Source: JACVRW01 sp035705985
GTDB lineage: Bacteria > Actinomycetota > Thermoleophilia > Solirubrobacterales > Thermoleophilaceae
Length of the DNA: 12,405 nucleotides
Assembly (NCBI GenBank): GCA_035705985.1
Contig: DASSVP010000246.1
Location: forward strand, 1-12,405
Direction: 5' to 3'
In this document: positions 1 to 6,982 of the stretch, in pieces
How positions within the stretch are numbered: position 1 is the stretch's first letter
Layout: every line of letters starts with the position of its first letter
Position numbers and translations under genes: made by a program
The notes under the pieces: generated by a model
Told to the model about the DNA's origin: nothing
Seen by the model: only the letters and a program-made list of their open reading frames with translations
Databases searched by the model: none

Positions 1-208
1 CACCGAGACCGTGGAGCGCGTGCGCGCCGCGTCGAGCGTGCCCGTCGCGGTGGGCTTCGGCATCTCGACCGCCGACCACGCCCGCGCCGTCGCGGAGATC
101 GCCGACGGCGTGATCGTGGGCTCGCGGGTCGTCCGCGCCGCCGGCCAGGGCGGCCCCTCGGCGGTCGGCTCATTGGTAGCCGAGCTCCGCGACGCACTAC
201 AGCTCTGA
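1..208 (+). CDS. trpA: Tryptophan synthase alpha subunit, C-terminal fragment (5' end outside window)
   Basis: The gene is already open at the left edge; 68 complete codons (from base 2) are visible before a TGA at 206-208. TrpA cleaves indole-3-glycerol phosphate to indole and glyceraldehyde-3-phosphate and passes indole to TrpB in the cytoplasmic alpha2beta2 complex. The visible part carries the end of the TIM barrel: a VPVAVGFGIST strand-loop and the DGVIVGSRVV segment, which in TrpA contributes Gly and Ser backbone contacts to the substrate phosphate. The C-terminal helix (LVAELRDAL) and stop position fit a normal full-length TrpA end. By family habit trpB should lie just upstream, outside the window. 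Identification rests on recognising these motifs; the active-site Glu and Asp are not visible here. Confidence 0.93.
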   Translation, partial: TETVERVRAASSVPVAVGFGISTADHARAVAEIADGVIVGSRVVRAAGQGGPSAVGSLVAELRDALQL

Positions 209-217
209 GGGTTACGG

Positions 218-230
218 GCCCGCAACGGGC
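218..230 (+). other. Small GC hairpin just after trpA
   Basis: GCCCG (218-222), loop CAA, CGGGC (226-230), starting 10 bp after the trpA stop. It has only a 5-bp stem and no T-run follows, so it may be part of a weak trp terminator or simply a chance structure in GC-rich DNA. Confidence 0.3.
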
Positions 231-241
231 GGGACCTGCCA

Positions 242-296
242 GGCCGGGTGAGAGAAGATAACGTCGTTTTCCGACGAGTCTGTCGCACACCCGGCC
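242..296 (+). terminator. Nested inverted repeat, possible trpA terminator or leader structure
   Basis: A perfect 9-bp inverted repeat, GGCCGGGTG (242-250) and CACCCGGCC (288-296), encloses 37 bases. These contain a second hairpin, CGTCG-TTTTC-CGACG (262-276). The structure lies between the trpA stop (208) and the EamA gene start (332). There is no T-run after it, which is common for putative terminators in high-GC actinomycetes. It could end trp transcription or form part of the leader of the next gene. The sequence shows the pairing; the function is inference. The rest of the 123-bp gap shows no clear promoter. Confidence 0.4.
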
Positions 297-331
297 GGCG
301 GAGCCCTCGGGGTGGCGGCCCGAGGTAGATT

Positions 332-1288
332 GTGGAACAATCCGGGCCCGTGGCTCGCTTGCATGTCCTCACCGCTGCCGTTCTCTTCGGGACCACTGGC
401 ACCGCGCAGGCCCTCGGGCCCGAGGCCGAGCCGCTTGCCGTGGGCGCGGCGCGGATCATCGTCGGCGCCGCGCTGCTCCTCCTCATTGCCGTCGTTGCCA
501 AACGAGCCCGGCTCGGCGCGGGGAGCAGAAAGCTGGTGCTGGCCTCCGGCGTCTTCGTCGCCGTCTACCAGGCCAGCTTCTTCGCGGCGGTCGCGGACAC
601 GGGCGTCGCCGTGGGCACGGTCGTGGCGCTCGGCTCCGCGCCCGCGTTCACGGGCCTGTTCGCGCGCGTCTTCACCGGCGAGCGGCTCCAGCGGCGCTGG
701 TTCGCGGCCACGGGGCTCGCGTGCGCCGGAGTGACGCTCCTCACCCTCGGCGGCGGTGAAGGTGGAGACGTCTCGGGGGCCGGCGTCGGGCTCGCGCTGG
801 CGGCCGGAGCGGGGTACGCGGGCTACGCCGTGGCGGGCAAGCGCCTGATGGACCAGGGCGCGACACCCGAGGGGCTGATGGCCGCTGTATTCGGAGCGGG
901 CGCGCTCGTGCTGTCTCCGGTGCTGCTGTTCGTGCCATTGAACGGTCTGCTGAGTGGGGAGGGTGCGGCGCTCGCGCTCTACCTCGGAGCCTTTCCGACG
1001 GCGGTCGCATACGTGCTGTTCGCTCGAGGGCTGGAGAAGATCGGCCCGAGCGAAACGAGCACGCTGACCTTGGCCGAGCCGGTCACGGCGATGCTCCTCG
1101 GCTTCCTCGTCCTGAGCGAGCAACCGGGCCTGATTCCCCTGGTAGGAGCCTTATCCGTGCTTGCGGGATTGGGGGTACTCGCTGGTAGGGTGGCCCCAAC
1201 ATGGCGGAGACAGAGACAGCCGAGGGAGCCACGGACGAGGCCGCGGCCGGCGTCAAGTCAGGCGACAAGCCTCAACGCAAGCGGATAA
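332..1288 (+). CDS. EamA/DMT-family permease (RhaT/YdcZ-like drug-metabolite transporter)
   Basis: A 318-aa inner-membrane protein with about ten hydrophobic helices (roughly residues 9-27, 37-56, 68-88, 92-113, 121-139, 147-166, 181-202, 209-230, 244-262, 266-286), the expected layout of two tandem EamA repeats. The second repeat is diagnostic: GAFPTAVAYVLFARGLE (219-235) followed by ETSTLTLAEPVTAMLLGFLV (241-260). Family members export amino acids or metabolites, but the substrate cannot be read from sequence. The GTG start is preceded by GAGG at 322-325 (6-bp spacing). The C-terminus is an Arg-rich tail, and the last 88 bp overlap the next gene in another frame. Codon use is less GC-biased than its neighbours (a TTA Leu codon at 1151, AGA, CGA, GTA), hinting at a different history. 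A frameshifted 3' end is an alternative explanation for the overlap. Confidence 0.9.
   Translation: MEQSGPVARLHVLTAAVLFGTTGTAQALGPEAEPLAVGAARIIVGAALLLLIAVVAKRARLGAGSRKLVLASGVFVAVYQASFFAAVADTGVAVGTVVALGSAPAFTGLFARVFTGERLQRRWFAATGLACAGVTLLTLGGGEGGDVSGAGVGLALAAGAGYAGYAVAGKRLMDQGATPEGLMAAVFGAGALVLSPVLLFVPLNGLLSGEGAALALYLGAFPTAVAYVLFARGLEKIGPSETSTLTLAEPVTAMLLGFLVLSEQPGLIPLVGALSVLAGLGVLAGRVAPTWRRQRQPREPRTRPRPASSQATSLNASG
1186..1191 (+). promoter_or_regulatory. Candidate -10 element (TAGGGT) for the SnoaL-like gene
   Basis: TAGGGT lies inside the 3' end of the EamA gene, 9 bp before the ATG at 1201. The same hexamer precedes polA in this window. A weak -35-like TTGCGG is at 1161-1166 (19-bp spacer). 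The downstream gene has no convincing Shine-Dalgarno at its ATG, so a near-leaderless transcript from here is plausible. This is inference from position and motif only. Confidence 0.35.
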
Positions 1289-1794
1289 CCCGTCGCAAGG
1301 CGGTGGAGCAGCAGATCCGCGACTACTTCGAGGCGATGGACCGCCGCGACGTGGACGCGATGCTGGAGCACTGGGCGGAGGACGGCTTCGAGGACATGGT
1401 CCCCGTGGGCGTCATCAGGGGCCGCGAGGAGCTCCGCAGGTCCCTCACCGCCCAGTTCGCGGCGATGCCCGACATGCGGACGACGGTCACGCGGCTGGTC
1501 GCCGGCGAGCACAACTGCGCGGTCGAGTGGCGGATCGAGGGCACCTTCGACGGCGCGCCGTACATGGGCCTCGAGCCGACCGGCTCGCACGTCGAGCTGC
1601 GCGGCGTCGACCTGATCGAGCTGGAGGAGGGCCAGATCACCAGCAACACCGCCTACTTCGACAGCTCCTCCTACGCACGTCAGATCGGGCTGCTGCCCGC
1701 GGACGGGTCGGGTGCGGACCGCGCGATGAAGACGGCCTTCAACGCGGCCACGAAGCTCCGCCGCGCGGTCGCCGAGCGCCGGAACAGCGGCTGA
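1201..1794 (+). CDS. SnoaL-like / NTF2-fold polyketide-cyclase-type protein
   Basis: A 197-aa soluble protein. Residues 1-33 are a charged, Ala-rich and then Lys/Arg-rich extension. Residues 35-165 read as a SnoaL/NTF2-like alpha+beta cone: helix VEQQIRDYFEAMDRRDVDAM, then WAEDGFEDMVPVGVIRGREE, then the beta-strands VEWRIEGTF, PYMGLEPTGSHVELRGVDLI and EEGQITSNTAYFD. The fold is used by ester cyclases, SnoaL cyclases, delta-5-3-ketosteroid isomerases and many uncharacterised proteins; the reaction here cannot be assigned. The ATG overlaps the end of the EamA gene by 88 bp, and there is no good Shine-Dalgarno, so the true start could be a GTG at 1303 that trims the extension. The TGA overlaps the ATG of the next small gene by one base, so those two are probably co-translated. 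Confidence 0.82.
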   Translation: MAETETAEGATDEAAAGVKSGDKPQRKRITRRKAVEQQIRDYFEAMDRRDVDAMLEHWAEDGFEDMVPVGVIRGREELRRSLTAQFAAMPDMRTTVTRLVAGEHNCAVEWRIEGTFDGAPYMGLEPTGSHVELRGVDLIELEEGQITSNTAYFDSSSYARQIGLLPADGSGADRAMKTAFNAATKLRRAVAERRNSG

Positions 1795-1994
1795 TGGCGG
1801 TGCTCCTCGCACTGCTCGTCGGCCTCGTCTGGTGGATAACCGCGTGGGCCTTCGGCATCAAGGCGTTCGACGCCTTCCTGCTCACGCTCGCGCTCGTCGT
1901 CGGCGCGGCCGCGTTCCAGATGGTCAAGCCGTTCCTCGACCAGATGCTGGGTCGCGAGGTCGCCGAGCCCGAAGAACAGGGCGCGGGCTTCTAG
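1794..1994 (+). CDS. Small two-helix membrane protein, unknown function
   Basis: A 66-aa protein whose ATG shares its A with the TGA of the SnoaL-like gene (TGATG junction), the usual mark of translational coupling. Two hydrophobic helices are visible, about residues 2-20 (LLALLVGLVWWITAWAF) and 26-44 (DAFLLTLALVVGAAAFQMV), followed by an amphipathic stretch KPFLDQMLGR and an acidic tail EVAEPEEQ. The hydrophobic codon pattern, coupled start and stop just before a terminator-like hairpin argue that it is real, although short. I recognise no family. It may be a helper or anchor for the upstream SnoaL-like protein, but that is only a guess from adjacency. Confidence 0.72.
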   Translation: MAVLLALLVGLVWWITAWAFGIKAFDAFLLTLALVVGAAAFQMVKPFLDQMLGREVAEPEEQGAGF

Positions 1995-1998
1995 CGCA

Positions 1999-2021
1999 CG
2001 CCGCGGGCGGTGCCCGTGGCG
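1999..2021. terminator. Bidirectional terminator-like hairpin between convergent genes
   Basis: A 10-bp stem, CGCCGCGGGC (1999-2008) with GCCCGTGGCG (2012-2021), with one G-T wobble and a 3-base GGT loop. It fills most of the 41-bp gap between the 66-aa gene stop (1994) and the PFK stop (2036). Its symmetry would serve both directions. There is no T-run, so intrinsic termination of the classical kind is uncertain. Confidence 0.55.
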
Positions 2022-2035
2022 CCGCGATGCATTCT

Positions 2036-3070
<1,035 letters not shown>

Positions 3071-3077
3071 GGAACGC

Positions 3078-3083
3078 AAGATA
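3078..3083 (-). promoter_or_regulatory. Candidate -10 element (TATCTT) for leaderless PFK transcription
   Basis: Read on the minus strand, TATCTT is followed by exactly 7 bases and then the GTG start at 3070, so transcription would begin at or next to the start codon. No Shine-Dalgarno is present in the upstream 15 bases. No good -35 is visible (TTAACG lies 19 bp upstream). The hexamer overlaps the alternative TTG start, which would then not be transcribed. Confidence 0.4.
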
Positions 3084-3089
3084 CAGCGC

Positions 3090-3100
3090 GAGATTTTCTC
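3090..3100. promoter_or_regulatory. Short palindrome in the PFK/liv divergent region
   Basis: GAGA-TTT-TCTC (3090-3100) is a perfect 4+3+4 palindrome in the most AT-rich patch of the intergenic region, just upstream of the candidate PFK -10. It could be half of an operator, but it is short and unrepeated here. Confidence 0.2.
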
Positions 3101-3146
3101 CGCGTTAAGCAGGGAGAGTCCGTGCGCAACCTCCTCCCGCCGTGGT

Positions 3147-3152
3147 TAGGAT
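3147..3152 (+). promoter_or_regulatory. Candidate -10 element (TAGGAT) of the liv operon
   Basis: TAGGAT fits the TANNNT form seen before other genes in the window. It would put the transcript start near 3159 and give a leader of about 33 bases ending in the AGGAGGG ribosome site. No clear -35 hexamer is visible 16-19 bp upstream. Confidence 0.35.
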
Positions 3153-3178
3153 GCCGCGCAGGTTGGAGCCACTCCCAT

Positions 3179-3185
3179 AGGAGGG
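3179..3185 (+). promoter_or_regulatory. Strong ribosome binding site (AGGAGGG) for the binding-protein gene
   Basis: AGGAGGG lies 6 bp before the TTG at 3192 and decides that start. Its GGAG (3180-3183) can pair with CTCC at 3172-3175 across a CATA loop. The same CTCC can instead pair with GGAG at 3165-3168, so the site may be partly occluded in alternative folds. Confidence 0.7.
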
Positions 3186-3191
3186 AACGTT

Positions 3192-4469
3192 TTGCGAGTA
3201 CGTTGGCTGGCAGTTTTTGCCTGCCTGCTCGGCGCCTTCGCCCTGGGCATGACTGCCTGCGGCGATGACGACGACGAGGGCGGGGACGGCGGCGGAGGCC
3301 AGGAAGGTGGAGGCGGTGGGACGGTCAACGTCTACTCCTCGCTTCCTCTCCAGGGCGCCTCACGACCGCAGACCACCGCAATGGTGGACGGCATCAAGCT
3401 TGCCCTTGAGGAGGTCAATGGCAAGGCCGGCGAGACGACGGTGAAGTACACGTCGCTCGACGACTCCACGGCGCAGGCGGGAAGCTGGACGCCGGAGGCC
3501 GTGCAGAGGAACGCCGAGAGGGTCGCGCAGGATGACGCGGCCATCGCGTACATCGGCGAGTTCAACTCGGGAGGAAGCGCCGTCTCGATCCCGATCCTGA
3601 ACGAGGTGCCGATTGCCCAGGTCAGCCCGGCGAACACCGCCGTGGGCCTGACCTCGGACGAGCCGGGCGCCGACAAGGGCGAGCCGGACAAGTACTACCC
3701 GACGGGCGAGCGGCACTACCTGCGCATCGTCCCGAAGGACACCATCCAGGGCGCCGCCCTGGCGACGATCATGAAGAAGGACGGCTGCACCACGACGTAC
3801 ATCCTCAACGACAAGGAGGTGTACGGCGCGGGTCTGGCGCGGAACATCGAGAGCGCCGCGAAGGCGCAGGGTCTCGAGGTCGCGGGCAACGAGGGCATCG
3901 ACCCGAAGGCCCCGAACTTCCGCTCCCAGGCGCAGACGATCGCGGACGCGGGCGCTGACTGCTTCGTGTTCTCGGGCATCACCGCCAACGGCGCGGTCCA
4001 GCTGTACAAGGACGTGTCCGCTGCGGTGCCGGATGCCAAGCTCTACGGGCCTGACGGTGTAGCCGAGTCCGGCTTCTCCGATCCCAAGGAGGGTGGTATC
4101 CCCGCCGACGTGGCAGCCAAGACCAAGGTCACGGTCGCCACGCTGTCGCCGGACGAGTACCCGCCGGAGGGCCAGAAGTTCTTCCAGAACTTCGAGTCCA
4201 CCTACGGCGAGCCGAACCCCGATCCCTACGCGATCTACGGGTACGAGGCCATGAAGCTGATCCTCGACACCTGCAAGGAGCTGGGGCCGGACTGCTCGGA
4301 CCGCCAGGCGATGATCGACGCGCTGTTCCAGACGAAGGGTCGTGAGTCGGTGCTCGGCACCTACGACATCGACGAGAACGGCGACACGACGCTGACGGAC
4401 TACGGCGTCTACACGATCAAGGGCGGCGAGCTCGAGTACGCCGAGACCGTGAAGGCCGAAGCCGGCTGA
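3192..4469 (+). CDS. livK: Branched-chain amino-acid-type ABC transporter substrate-binding lipoprotein
   Basis: A 425-aa precursor. TTG start with a strong ribosome site. The N-terminus MRVRW plus a hydrophobic core to residue 19 ends in the lipobox MTAC, giving lipidated Cys23. This is followed by an acidic and Gly-rich flexible linker (24-43) that would tether the domain to the outer face of the membrane. Residues 44-415 read as a type I periplasmic-binding fold of the Leu/Ile/Val class (Peripla_BP_6): VNVYSSLPLQG, MVDGIKLALEEVNG, IAYIGEFNSGGSAVSIPILNE, IAQVSPANT, RIVPKDTIQGAALA, ILNDKEVYGAGLA. Four mature-domain Cys (199, 257, 361, 368) could form disulfides. It delivers ligand to the LivH/LivM permease encoded next. 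The ligand could be Leu/Ile/Val, but this family also binds amides, urea and aromatic compounds, so substrate is open. A strong hairpin follows the gene. Confidence 0.93.
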   Translation: MRVRWLAVFACLLGAFALGMTACGDDDDEGGDGGGGQEGGGGGTVNVYSSLPLQGASRPQTTAMVDGIKLALEEVNGKAGETTVKYTSLDDSTAQAGSWTPEAVQRNAERVAQDDAAIAYIGEFNSGGSAVSIPILNEVPIAQVSPANTAVGLTSDEPGADKGEPDKYYPTGERHYLRIVPKDTIQGAALATIMKKDGCTTTYILNDKEVYGAGLARNIESAAKAQGLEVAGNEGIDPKAPNFRSQAQTIADAGADCFVFSGITANGAVQLYKDVSAAVPDAKLYGPDGVAESGFSDPKEGGIPADVAAKTKVTVATLSPDEYPPEGQKFFQNFESTYGEPNPDPYAIYGYEAMKLILDTCKELGPDCSDRQAMIDALFQTKGRESVLGTYDIDENGDTTLTDYGVYTIKGGELEYAETVKAEAG

Positions 4470-4533
4470 TCACGGCGCCCAAGGACTAGCCGGTACGGGG
4501 GGCGGGCCTATCGGTCCGCCCCCCGACCGTGAT
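4469..4533 (+). terminator. Stable hairpin between livK and livH (attenuator or mRNA stabiliser)
   Basis: The core stem is GGGGGGCGG (4497-4505) with CCGCCCCCC (4516-4524), prolonged inward by G-T, C-G and C-G pairs to a TATC tetraloop. It extends outward through C-G and CGGT/ACCG (4491-4494, 4526-4529), with one bulged A at 4495. An alternative outer stem, ATCACGG (4469-4475) with CCGTGAT (4527-4533), begins at the last base of the livK stop. No T-run follows. The position, after the binding-protein gene and before the permease genes, is where other ABC operons carry structures that raise binding-protein output over permease output. The fold is read directly; the role is inferred. Confidence 0.65.
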
Positions 4534-4556
4534 AGAAGTCGCAGCCGAGGGGGAAC

Positions 4557-5627
4557 TTGGAGGCAAGCAGCGAAGCACCGCGCGTGCCCGTCCGGGCCAA
4601 CACCTGGGACCGGGTACGGACGTACATCGGCCAATACGGCCTGATCGCCGTCCTCCTCATCATGCCGGTCGTCTTCGGCCTACATGACCTTGCCGAGGAC
4701 GGCAACCTCACACGCCTCGGCAACAACTTCGTCGCCGGCATCTCGAACGGCGCCATCTGGGCGCTGATCGCGCTCGGCTACACGCTCGTGTACGGAATCA
4801 TCGAGCTGATCAACTTCGCCCACGGCGAGGTCTTCATGATCGGCTCGCTGATCACGGCCGCCTGGTTCTGGGGCACGATCGGCCTCACCGAGCAGACCGC
4901 GCTTATCCCGCTGATCTTCGGCCTGCTCGCCTCGCTGATCGTCGGGATGCTGACCAGCGGCTCGCTCAACGTGATGATCGAAAGGGTGGCCTACCGGCCA
5001 CTCCGGAGCGCGCCAAAGCTCGCGCCGCTGATCACGGCCGTGGGCATGTCGTTCATCCTCCAGAACGTCGGCATCCTCTGGATCGGCGGGTCGCCGGAGG
5101 GCGTGCCGCAGCTCGCCGATCCCCAGAAGGACCTGTTCAAGGTCGGCGGCGTCGTGATCAACCAGGGCGACATTCTCGCGCTGGGCACGACGATCCCGCT
5201 TGTGCTTCTCCTGACCACGTTCATCTCGAGGAGCCGCATGGGACGGGCGATGCGCGCGACCGCGCAGGATCCAGAGGCCGCGCGACTGATGGGCATCAAC
5301 GTGGATACCACGATCTCGCTGACCTTCCTGCTCGGCGGGCTCATGGCGGGCGCAGCGGGCCTCGTTTACGCGCTCTACCAGACGAGCATCTGGTACTTCC
5401 AGGGCTTCCAGGCCGGGCTGATCGCCTTCACGGCCGCCGTCATGGGCGGCATCGGGAACCTCCAGGGCGCGGTGCTCGGGGGCTTCATCATCGGGATCAT
5501 CCAGCAGACCTCCGACAACCGGATCGGAGGCGAGTGGACCCCGGCGATCGTGTTCGCCTACCTCGTCCTGATCATGGTGTTCCGGCCCCAGGGCCTCCTG
5601 GGCGAGGAGACGAGAGAAGCCGGATGA
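4557..5627 (+). CDS. livH: Branched-chain amino-acid-type ABC transporter permease, LivH subunit
   Basis: A 356-aa multi-spanning inner-membrane protein forming one half of the import channel with LivM. The hallmark GYTLVYGIIELINFAHGEVF is at residues 74-93. The cytoplasmic coupling-helix region GRAMRATAQDPEAARLMGI (229-247) docks on the ATPase pair. AVMGGIGNLQGAVLGGFIIG (294-313) and the terminal FRPQGLLGE (342-350) are also family typical. About 60 residues precede the conserved core, including one extra hydrophobic segment (28-41), somewhat longer than E. coli LivH. The TTG start is supported by GAGGGGG at 4547-4553; a downstream GTG (codon 10) lacks such a site. The TGA overlaps the ATG of livM (ATGA), so the two subunits are probably made in equal amounts. 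Confidence 0.94.
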   Translation: MEASSEAPRVPVRANTWDRVRTYIGQYGLIAVLLIMPVVFGLHDLAEDGNLTRLGNNFVAGISNGAIWALIALGYTLVYGIIELINFAHGEVFMIGSLITAAWFWGTIGLTEQTALIPLIFGLLASLIVGMLTSGSLNVMIERVAYRPLRSAPKLAPLITAVGMSFILQNVGILWIGGSPEGVPQLADPQKDLFKVGGVVINQGDILALGTTIPLVLLLTTFISRSRMGRAMRATAQDPEAARLMGINVDTTISLTFLLGGLMAGAAGLVYALYQTSIWYFQGFQAGLIAFTAAVMGGIGNLQGAVLGGFIIGIIQQTSDNRIGGEWTPAIVFAYLVLIMVFRPQGLLGEETREAG

Positions 5628-6982
5628 CCCCGAAGACCGACCGGCAGACGCTGCTGCTGCTCGGCATCGCCGTGCCGCTCATCGTGATCTTCGCGACGGC
5701 GCTGCTCGGGATGAACCTCTTCATGGCGGTCATCCTCGGCGCCTTCCTGGCTCTCCGGCTGCTGTTCCCGGACGACCGGCGCGTCACGGTCGGCGTCGTC
5801 ATCGCGGCGGTCGTCTGGGCGATCGCCCTGCCCTTCGTGCACGACGAGGGCGGCGAGTTCATGAGCATCGGCACGCTGATCCTCGCCTACGCGGTGATGG
5901 CCCTCGGGCTCAACATCATCGTCGGCTACGCGGGCCTCCTCGACCTCGGCTACGTGGCCTTCTTCGCGCTCGGCGCGCTCACGGCCGGCTGGTTCATGTC
6001 GGACTTCTTCTCGAACGCCGGCAAGGGCGGCGAGGGCGTCCACGTCGGCGTGGCGGAGCAGACGTCGAACCTGTTCGGCATCCACTTCAACTTCCTGATC
6101 GTGGTGGTGATCGCGATCATCGTGTGCGCGGTCGCCGGCATGATCATCGGCCTGCCGACGCTGCGGCTGCGCGGCGACTACATCGCGATCGTCACGCTGG
6201 CGTTCGGCGAGATCATCGGCCGCATCGTCATCAACGGCGACCAGCTGCACTTCGGCGACGCGCCGCTGATCGGCGGGGGACTCGAGAAGATCTTCGGAGA
6301 GGGGGCGGTCTTCTCGGCCGGGCGAGAGGGGATCACGCCGATCGACAAGATCTACCTGCCGCCGTTCAACGAGGGCGAGCCGTTCCTGTCGCTGAACCTG
6401 CGGCCGTGGTTCCTCGTGGCGCTCGCGATGGTGCTGATCGTGCTGTTTGTGAACTACCGGCTGCGCGACTCGCGGCTCGGGCGCGCCTGGATCGCGCTGC
6501 GCGAGGACGAGGTCGCCGCGGCCTCGATGGGCGTGCCGCTCGTCAAGACCAAGCTGCTGGCCTACGGCACGGGCGCGGCCTTCGGCGGGATCTCCGGCGC
6601 GTTCCTGGCCTCGAGGCTCAGCGTGGTGAACGCGGACCAGTTCCAGTTCTTCTTCTCGATCTTCATCCTCGCCATGGTCATCCTCGGCGGGCTCGGCTCG
6701 ATCGAGGGTGTGCTGATCGGCGCCGGTGTGCTCGTATACCTGAACTTCAAGTTCATCCCGGACGTGAACGAGAAGCCGCGCGAGTGGTTCGACCTCGACC
6801 TCGACATGTCCGAGCTCTCGTCCGGGATCTACGGCTTCCTGCTGGTCCTGATGATGCTCCTGCGGCCGCAGGGCCTCATCCCCGAGCGAAGGCGCGAGAT
6901 GGAGCTCGTGGAGCACGTGGGCGCCGGTCAGACGACCGGCGTGGGCGATACGGGCGAGGCCCTCTACGAGGCACGAGCATGA
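5624..6982 (+). CDS. livM: Branched-chain amino-acid-type ABC transporter permease, LivM subunit
   Basis: A 452-aa membrane protein, partner of LivH. An N-terminal block of three hydrophobic segments (about 10-30, 31-47, 57-71) precedes the conserved core, recalling the extra N-terminal region of E. coli LivM. Core motifs: GLNIIVGYAGLLDLGYVAFF (95-114), GLPTLRLRGDYIAIVTLAF (176-194), the coupling motif GRAWIALREDEVAAASMG (286-303) and GGLGSIEGVLIGA (355-367), ending with LRPQGLIPERR. Two loops are long (about 128-150 and 203-255), which together make it larger than many LivM proteins. The ATG at 5624 overlaps the livH stop by 4 bp; reading frame exists upstream but lies inside livH and is not used. 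The final TGA overlaps the livG ATG by 4 bp. Confidence 0.94.
   Translation: MTPKTDRQTLLLLGIAVPLIVIFATALLGMNLFMAVILGAFLALRLLFPDDRRVTVGVVIAAVVWAIALPFVHDEGGEFMSIGTLILAYAVMALGLNIIVGYAGLLDLGYVAFFALGALTAGWFMSDFFSNAGKGGEGVHVGVAEQTSNLFGIHFNFLIVVVIAIIVCAVAGMIIGLPTLRLRGDYIAIVTLAFGEIIGRIVINGDQLHFGDAPLIGGGLEKIFGEGAVFSAGREGITPIDKIYLPPFNEGEPFLSLNLRPWFLVALAMVLIVLFVNYRLRDSRLGRAWIALREDEVAAASMGVPLVKTKLLAYGTGAAFGGISGAFLASRLSVVNADQFQFFFSIFILAMVILGGLGSIEGVLIGAGVLVYLNFKFIPDVNEKPREWFDLDLDMSELSSGIYGFLLVLMMLLRPQGLIPERRREMELVEHVGAGQTTGVGDTGEALYEARA

Noticed and set aside
212..1123. A 303-codon minus-strand frame opposite the EamA gene
   Set aside because: Same shadow effect; the plus-strand protein has a ten-helix EamA pattern.
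5534..5623. In-frame extension upstream of livM
   Set aside because: It overlaps the conserved C-terminus of livH; the ATG at 5624 forms the usual ATGA coupling.
5558..6916. A 452-codon minus-strand frame opposite livM
   Set aside because: It mirrors livM almost exactly. Composition (Glu, Asp, Arg, His, Gln) is what hydrophobic membrane codons give in antisense. No start signal.
6124..6978. In-frame extension upstream of livG
   Set aside because: It lies within livM in another frame and encodes Arg-rich nonsense; the ATG at 6979 with the ATGA overlap fits the LivG family start.
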